Below, piece after piece: positions 56,921 to 64,000 of a stretch of DNA of 64,000 bases. The DNA comes from Lagopus muta (Eukaryota > Chordata > Aves > Galliformes > Phasianidae), in NCBI RefSeq assembly GCF_023343835.1, contig NC_064444.1:19195219-19259218 (forward strand), read 5' to 3'. The notes under the pieces are model-generated. The model had not been told where the DNA came from, searched no databases, and saw nothing but the letters and a program-made list of their open reading frames with translations. Position 1 is the stretch's first letter. Each line of letters starts with the position of its first letter. Position numbers and translations under genes: made by a program.

Positions 56921-58812
56921 CAATTCATTTGGGATTCCTACTACCTTGTACTGTAAATCTCTAAATTCTGTATGGATGGGGCCTTATAAATATTTCTATG
57001 ATTAGTCAAACCACAGTAAAGCAGATAAATTTTTTTTCCTACAGGTTAACTACTGCTGATTAGCTGCTTACTTTTTAGAAAGTTCTCTGTCCTTAGTATT
57101 TACACGAGTCTTTTTCTGTCCTGCTGTAAGCCCGTTAGTCCAAACCTGATAAGCAGTCTAATTTTAGAGCTGGAGATAGTGTAACACTGTTACTAGTTGA
57201 TACTTGCTATTTCATTGCATTCCAGGATTATGTAATAAACAAAAGAACTGCCTCAGAGAAGAGAATGGCTTATTAATTATAATACAGTAGTGATCTTGTT
57301 TTTGGTGTTATTATTGCATATGTATATCTGCCTTTGCGTTGTCAGTTCTAGAAGATACTGTTTACAGGTATTGCTGACAATTCTCTTCCCCATCATTCTG
57401 CATCTCTCACTGTCTTTTTCGTAGTTTCCATTGTGTGTTTTTTTTGTTGTTCTTCGTTGCTTTTTTCTTTCTTTTTTTGTTTTTGTTTGTCTGTCTATCC
57501 GTATGGCTGTTGTTTTAGTTTTTGTTTGGTTTTTTTTGTTTTTTTTTTTTTTTTGGGGGGGGGGGTGGGGTGGGACGGGGGGGTTTTGGGAGGGCTGAGT
57601 TGGTTGTTTAAGCTTGGTTGTTCTGTTTGTGTGTCTGCTTCCAAGTGACTTCAGTATATGTCCATCTCAGAAATCTGTTTGTATTATGATCTTTAATGCA
57701 AATATGAAAAAGATTTACTACAGACACCTTTTCACTGATATTCTGATACTTCACTCAATTAAGGAAACCTCATTATTCTTCAGCAGCTCATCTACAAACT
57801 GATTAGTAGAGAAGAAGCCACTAGTAGTAACAAACAATTAAGAGGCCATGGCCACCTGAGAGAAACCTCATGGTGTTTTGTTTTGTCCAGGGAAAACCAG
57901 TTGATTATTTTCAGAACTTGCATAAATTAAAAAAAAATCAATAAATGGAAATGATAAAAATAAATAGAAATAATAATTAAATAAAAGTAAGAAAAGACCA
58001 TTCAAGCTGCATGAAAATAAAATCATGGATTCTCACTACCACTGTTGCTGTATTTGTTTATAAAGCCAAGATCATGGCCTCAATCTACTGTGTAAAACTG
58101 CATAATTTGACATGCTGTCTTCCTAGAAAGAGGGATTAAAAACACAAACCAAATTTTAGAATCCATTTGAAAATCAATTTTACTTGATTTCCCTTAACTT
58201 CAATAATATAATGAAACCCAACCTTCAGTTAAAAGGATGACTCACATCAGCAAACGTGGATTAATAACTGGTATAACTGAGTGATATTGTTCTATAGACT
58301 TCAAAGGTGTCTGCCTTCTGAATATCACCAGATCTACAAAAGATCATTCAGATCAACGCTTTAAACGTATGCTGTCAAAATAAGTTCAACTAGCTTACAG
58401 AAATGACTAGGCATTTTCACTTTCAATACATATGATTTAAAATGATACCTTTAAAGTAGAGACCAAGCTCGGTGTGGCTTCCATCATTTCTAGCCTTGCT
58501 ATATTAACTACATCTCAAGAATAAGGATTGCGCTCTTATGGAAAAATTAGGTAGTGAATGTCAGTCTTACCGAGTAGACTAACGGTCATCACTTTATCTA
58601 AAAATAATAAAACATGGATCACACAAATATACGTTTTCTTGTCTGGAAAAAAGCAAGAATTTTCAGAAGGAGCATGAAATCACAAGCAGCATGGATGTTC
58701 AGATTTTGTATATTCAAAGGCAAAAAAAGAATTCTCATAGAAAATATCCATAGAAAATATGTAATCCTTTATCGCCTTTGGAGAAACTGCATGTATGCAA
58801 GAGCAGTTGGTG

Positions 58813-58856
58813 AATCAGATATTTCTGATTAATAATCAGAATTAATAATTCTGATT
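58813..58856. repeat. Nested palindromes
   Basis: AATCAGATATTTCTGATT (58813-58830) is a 7-bp-arm inverted repeat, followed at once by AATCAGAATTA-A-TAATTCTGATT (58834-58856) with perfect 11-bp arms. AT-rich hairpins; no function assigned. Confidence 0.85.
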
Positions 58857-59849
58857 TCTCAGAATTTCTGAGATATCAAAGGAAGAGAAAGAGGCTGGAG
58901 GGTCACCTGAGATAGTCACCCTGTCTCCGATATTGTGAGCTCCTCCATCAAGACAAAAAAGAAGGGCTGTTGCTCTAGGTGACAACCTTCCGAGGCAAAA
59001 AGAGGGCCTGATATGTAAACCAGATCCAACACATCGGGAAGTCTTTGGTTTCCCTGGAGAACGGGTAAGAGACATTATTAGAAATCTCACAAGCCTAGTA
59101 CACTCATCTGATTACCCTTTTGTGTGTGTGTGTGTGTACTGGCAGTAGCTGTCAAATTCACAGAGGTCAGGCAATGTAAACAGAAGTAGGAGGAGGCTTT
59201 AGAAGTTAGGAAAAAGTGCTGATACCTTGTACAATTCAGAGATAACTACTTTGTTCCTACAGTATCCTGATTACCATTATTGTGCTAGGATGTAGCTGTC
59301 AACTGAACTCTGCACCCCTTTGTGGCTGTGTCTATTAGCACAGATGAGTCTGCTCAGTGTTGTCATGGCTAGTGAAATTGGGCCACATCAGTTTTCTGCA
59401 ATGAGGAACTATAAAAATGAACACGGGATAATGAAGGTCAAGCTTATGAATTATTGGAAGGTCTTCTTAAATGAAAAAAAGATAAGTACTGAAAAATAGA
59501 TTTCAGATTTTTCCAAGGAAGTGCAGAATAGGTAGAACATTATTTAAGCATACTGAAATACAACCATTTCAAATCTCCTTTGAATTTCAGAATCGCATGC
59601 CTTGTGTGCATTTTATCCTTCACAGAGATCAGCTATCTGTTGGAGCTGTGTTCACCTGTCACTGACCTGGTAGGAAGTTCCTATATGTGAAGTCTGAAAA
59701 ACGCTTAAAAATAGATCTTGGGGAATACCACTATGACTCACTTTTCAAATAGAAATATGTTATTGCTACAACTGGATCATTATCCTCTTCAATAAATAAA
59801 AACAAAAAACCAAAACACTTTCAAAACTCTTTCCTCTCTGCCAAATTTG

Positions 59850-59915
59850 ACTGAATGGGGCCTAGAATTCAAAGAGATATGATGTCAAGTGTCAATGACG
59901 CCCCCTGTCATTGTA
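59850..59915 (+). repeat. Short dispersed repeat, copy 1
   Basis: GGGGCCTAGAATTCAAAGAGATATGATG and following bases recur at 63795-63862 with small differences. Not a repeat family I recognise. Confidence 0.7.
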
Positions 59916-60212
59916 GAAGTTAAGTTCTGCAACAAACTGGGAGCAACAGAGTAACGTTAATCAAATCCAGACTAAATGGTGTCTTTTTTCTGTCTGCTTT
60001 CCTTTTCCAAGACTCACAAACTGCATTTCAGGTATTGCTGTCAAGAGTGTCAGAAGTTACGCTTTTAAGAAAAGAGTTATCTGTTCATGGGTAAGGTATT
60101 CTGCCATGTATTCATGCAGATTTGTACAGGCAGGTTCTGTCCTTCCATCTGCAATATAAAGGAGTTCATTCTTCTCTCAAACAAATTCCATTGTATGTAC
60201 TTTGATGAAGCA

Positions 60213-60242
60213 GGTAAAATAAAATTAAAATTTTATTTTACC
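60213..60242. repeat. 30-bp palindrome
   Basis: GGTAAAATAAAATT and its exact reverse complement are separated by AA. A further AAGGTAAAATAAAATAAAAT follows at 60251, so the arm sequence is repeated three times. Confidence 0.85.
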
Positions 60243-63200
60243 TATTTTAAAAGGTAAAATAAAATAAAATCAGCTCTCTGAGGTAGTGTATTAAAAGGTG
60301 TTCCTTCTCCTCACAGACACTGAATCGATTACACAGATTTCTCCATTTTGCTGCTGAGAGGTTACAGATCAGTAGCACTATGCTGTTCACTGATGTCGGA
60401 GTATCAAACCCTCATTTCAGAAGACTTCTGACAACACAGCATTAGTATACAGCTCCCAGAAAGCTGAAATAACTCAGTACTCAGTAAAGTATCACACCTG
60501 CTTGCCTTTGCAAGTCAAAGGAATAATGTGTGTGCATCTTAAAGCCAAGCAGAAGCTTAGTTACATATGTTTTCTTGGGACAAATCTACTTTCAGTTATT
60601 TTAACATGCTTAATAGAATTGTTTCTCGTATATATATGTTTCATGCATATGTCCATGTTTCCATAGAATAATCAGGCTATAATTGCTATGCCTGGAGTGT
60701 TTGCTGATTTTATCATGAAATATCTTGCACTTTACTCATGTTTTTACCTCTTACACCTGTTAATATGCAACATCATCTAGGAACAACATTCATGTAGACA
60801 AGTGATTTCACTATGGGTTAAACAACCATTGGATAAAAAGATATCAGACATTCCCATTACTATGTGCTCCAAATAGGTTGAGAATAACTGAAAATTCATG
60901 AAGAAAAAAAATGGCTGGAGGCTGAGAAAGATACATGGCGCTGTATGTCCCCTAATGACACTGCAAATTGAATACAAAGAAAGATACTGAGCAGGCTCCC
61001 ACCTTGCATCTTCACAGTAAAAAGCCAATCAACATCTTCATGCCACTGTCTGGTAAGAAGAATAACCTCCAAAACAACTTCATTGAAAATCTTTTAACTT
61101 TCACTAAGATAAACCTTTTATTAAACTGTCTTGAGAGAAAGTGTGTGTGCTCATCCACTAGAAAAAGTGGCTTTTTGCATAAGGGGCTTCTCAAAGCTTA
61201 TGCACAGTTCAATGAGTGCTTTGAAAATTCAGGCTGTTTAAAATGATTCTGATTTTGTAAGAATCAATTAGTATAGAGTCTACACTTCCTGAACAATTGA
61301 ACTAACATTGTATTCCTAATAAACATCAATGGAATTTTAATCAATATACATGGTGTATGTTTACACAATCCCAACTCACCTTTCTGAAACGTTCTTTTGA
61401 CCTTTCTGATCACAAGAGTATTGCCCTGAGTGCAGGTGTCCAGTGGTGAAAAGGCCTGCCATAATGCTGATGTGTGGTATGAAACTGGGGTGCAAGACAC
61501 AACTAGTTCCAGCCCACTGCTACTCCCTCCTACTGCCCCACAGGACCCATTAGCCAATGAGCAGGCAGCTCAGAGGGAGTGGAGCTCAGAAGAAAGATTG
61601 CAGAAAAGAGTGGGAACACCTTGGAAGAAGGTCATGGAGGAGGTGCTATGTGCCCACAGCAATGCTCACCCTGCAGCTCCTGAAGAGCGTATGCTGGATC
61701 AGGGAGAGGTGTGAGGAGGAAGGGAAAGCGGAGAGGAGCTACTCTTTGACAGATGAAGGAGTCAGAAACGGAGGGGTGAGGAAGACCTGCTGAGCAGGGG
61801 AATGGGATGAAGAAAAGAAATTTATTTTCCCTAAGTCAAATTTGTTTTACTTCTGAGGTAATATTCCCATGGGCTTTCCCCTCTCTCTCTCTGGCTTTCT
61901 GTGGAGGGGGAGTGAGAGAGAGGCTGAGTGAGTGTCTGGTGGCCATAAAATCAACACACCAAATACACTGTGGCAAAAGCAATATAAAATCAATATACAT
62001 TGATTCAGTTGACAAGTTACAGTCTTAGCATCCCGATTGCTAGGAAGTCAGGTAGATCTTGGTGCATTATACAATAGATGTTCTTACTGATGGTGTTGAT
62101 TGCCTCAGCAAATCAGGCCTCTGAAGAGAAAATTGTACAGCTGATTCAATGTGTATGTATGAGGTCTGCTTCAACAGTAATGTCTCCTATTTGATTATAT
62201 TCGTCCACAATATCAGAGGCCGATGCTGGTGGTGTGACAATAGAGGATGTACCTTCTCAACAGTATTCCACTACACGTATATTACATACCTGTATAAGTA
62301 CATACGTATATACAGGCGTATTAGTGTTTAGTGTATTTAGCTAACATTTGGACAGTCACCTGCTTTTTTTTCTACTCCCCCCCTCCCCCAACAATCACCT
62401 TGCAACAATCACCTGTCAATCACATCATTGATAGGTACTGTACCTGCATCACGAAGCACGTTGTACTTCATGTTTCCCAAAACAGCAGGAGTTGACCCCT
62501 GACCTACTCACTCTTTGGTTCAGGCTGTGACCTGGCAACTCTGCTGCACTCCATCCCTTCACAGCCTGAACGAATGATTGAACATTAGTGGAGAGGTCAA
62601 GGCTATCCCAGGGAGCTCAGGTGCAAGCAATGATTGGAAAAGGTGCTTTTCTTTAAGTGTTAGCAGCAGAGGGAGCAGTGTCTCTCTGAGTTTGCTCTTC
62701 TTTGGAGTTGTTACTAGTTTCTGGAAGGGGTGAGCTAATTTTTCTTCATTACCTGCTGCTATGGTTCTTGTAGGTTATGTATGGTTACCTGTTAGGTATG
62801 GTCATATGGTCTTGTATGGTTACCTGCTATGGTGCTTATATCCCATTAGAAAGCACTGTCATTACATTCTTTTGCCATGTGACTTTGTTGAAAATATTTT
62901 CCTCAGGAGACAGCCTTTTCTCAGTTCTGTTGCTTTATTGGTCAATGCTGCTCTGCAAACCCTGCTGTGACTCTGGGCTAGGCCTGGCCACTCATCAGGG
63001 TAGAGCTGCTGCCATGATAGATACAGCTGTAGGGGGTGAAGTTGAGTTGGGATACACGTAGCATGTGGGTTACAGGTTGTGTATGCCTGAGTATCTAATT
63101 CACACTGAAATGTCTTGGCTGTATGCATGTGCTGGCTGGAATCCCATTGCATTGTAGAAGCAAAGTTCAGAGCCAGAAAGTAAGGGAACGGAAAATGATG

Positions 63201-63794
63201 AAAAAAAGAAGAAATGATCTATGGAAAATTAATTGTTATAGATGTTCTTTGATCCTGGAAAATCATAAAAATAGTCCTGGGGGGCAGGGAGGGGGGTAGA
63301 CAAAAAAGCAGGTAACTGTCAAATGTATCTGTAACAGATACATTTTGGTTAGAATTCACAATGTTTTTTGAAGATCTGTGCAGGTTATTTGACAAATTCA
63401 AGGGAAACTTACAGCACTTTACTTGTTATTGGAACAGATGGATGTGTTTCGCCCATTCATCTTCTTCCATGTCCTTCTAAATTATTTGTCAATTTATCAG
63501 ACAAACAAGATGGTGAGACTAATTTTTTATGTCATTTAAAGATGATGTTTATGCAATATAATATATTTTGCATCTATTATCTGAACGTTTGTATTTATCA
63601 GTAATATCAGTGTGGCTCATAATTTGAGGAAATTGATCAGTCTTATCCATCCCTTGGCCAGGCTGGGCTGCTCCAGGAGGCAGATGATGTGGCAGGGTGA
63701 TCAGGCGGAAGTGTGAGCAAAATTGTTTTAGAGGCAGAATGTTCTTGTTTCACAGTATTGCATATATGCAATCCTGCATTCAAGATGGAAGAAA

Positions 63795-63862
63795 GGGGCC
63801 TAGAATTTCAAAGAGATATGATGCAAAGTGGACAATGAGGGTCATTGCAAAAATTGTCCTTC
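63795..63862 (+). repeat. Short dispersed repeat, copy 2
   Basis: AGGGGCCTAGAATTTCAAAGAGATATGATG plus CAAAGTG and CAATGA words in the same order as 59850-59915. Copies are in the same orientation, about 3.9 kb apart. Confidence 0.7.
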
Positions 63863-64000
63863 TTTAGGGAACAAAACTTGCCTCCTGTTGAGTTTAATGA
63901 CAGTCTTGCTATTGATTTGTGCATGCCCTATCTATTCATTTTTCTGCTCCCCTGATTTTTTTTTTTTTTTTTTTTTCCACTTTTGCTCAGATTAATGACT

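Larger units (their letters stand above)
56921..64000. other. AT-rich, no gene seen
   Basis: About 7 kb with no exon I can support, apart from poly-T/poly-G runs near 57430-57580, a TG run at 59127-59147 and a poly-T tract at 63956-63976. The repeated pair and palindromes are listed separately. It may be intronic or intergenic. Confidence 0.4.

Noticed and set aside
57433-57648. Hydrophobic 71-codon frame
   Set aside because: Produced by poly-T and poly-G runs.

Overview
This is vertebrate nuclear DNA, almost certainly from a bird and most likely a galliform such as chicken. The grounds are many CR1 LINE copies (3' octamer ATTCTGTG), an ERV-L-type provirus, an LTR resembling the avian leukosis/EAV group, and compact GC-rich genes with minisatellite-filled introns, as on avian microchromosomes. 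Exons were placed by eye from splice sites, reading phase and recalled family similarity; no search was run.

Layout. 1-1.0 kb: CR1 remnant and a CpG-rich promoter-like block with a perfect CRE. 1.03-1.92 kb and 17.35-18.24 kb: two arms of an almost identical 897-bp inverted repeat enclosing about 15.4 kb. Inside lie an old ERV-L pol fragment, IMP4 (9 exons, minus, 290 codons, intact), a CpG promoter, a possible head-to-head first exon (CCDC115-like), a degenerate CR1, and CCDC61 (about 13 exons, minus). A solo LTR abuts the second arm. 19-21.7 kb holds poorly resolved plus-strand coding-like pieces. 22.6-28.8 kb is a CCDC81-like gene (minus, 14 exons) with a tandemly duplicated exon pair. 29.1-30.0 kb is a solo LTR with a 5-bp target duplication.

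From 30 kb the sequence turns AT-rich. Six phase-consistent minus-strand exons (32.1-37.8 kb) encode the end of a kinase domain, a linker and a C-terminal CARD, best explained as a RIPK2-like gene whose N-terminal kinase exons I cannot find. 39.6-46.1 kb is a young provirus (minus strand) with near-identical LTRs, 5-bp target duplication, tRNA-Lys-type primer site, gag, pro and pol but no env. 50.0-50.2 kb is an ALV-like solo LTR. 50.6-53.3 kb is a CpG promoter with a short first coding exon (minus), split by a 2.4-kb CR1 that keeps a 673-codon open frame. 54.7-56.2 kb holds CR1, a truncated LTR and another CpG island ending at a 23-N assembly gap. The remaining 7.7 kb is AT-rich with no gene I can support.

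The three clear housekeeping or structural genes (ribosome biogenesis, centriole/cilium, HU-domain cilium-linked family) have unrelated roles; their proximity reflects gene density rather than a pathway. The most noteworthy items are the provirus with a membrane-type, sequon-rich Gag N-terminus, the RIPK2-like gene, the inverted repeat, and the CR1 sitting about 70 bp upstream of a start codon.
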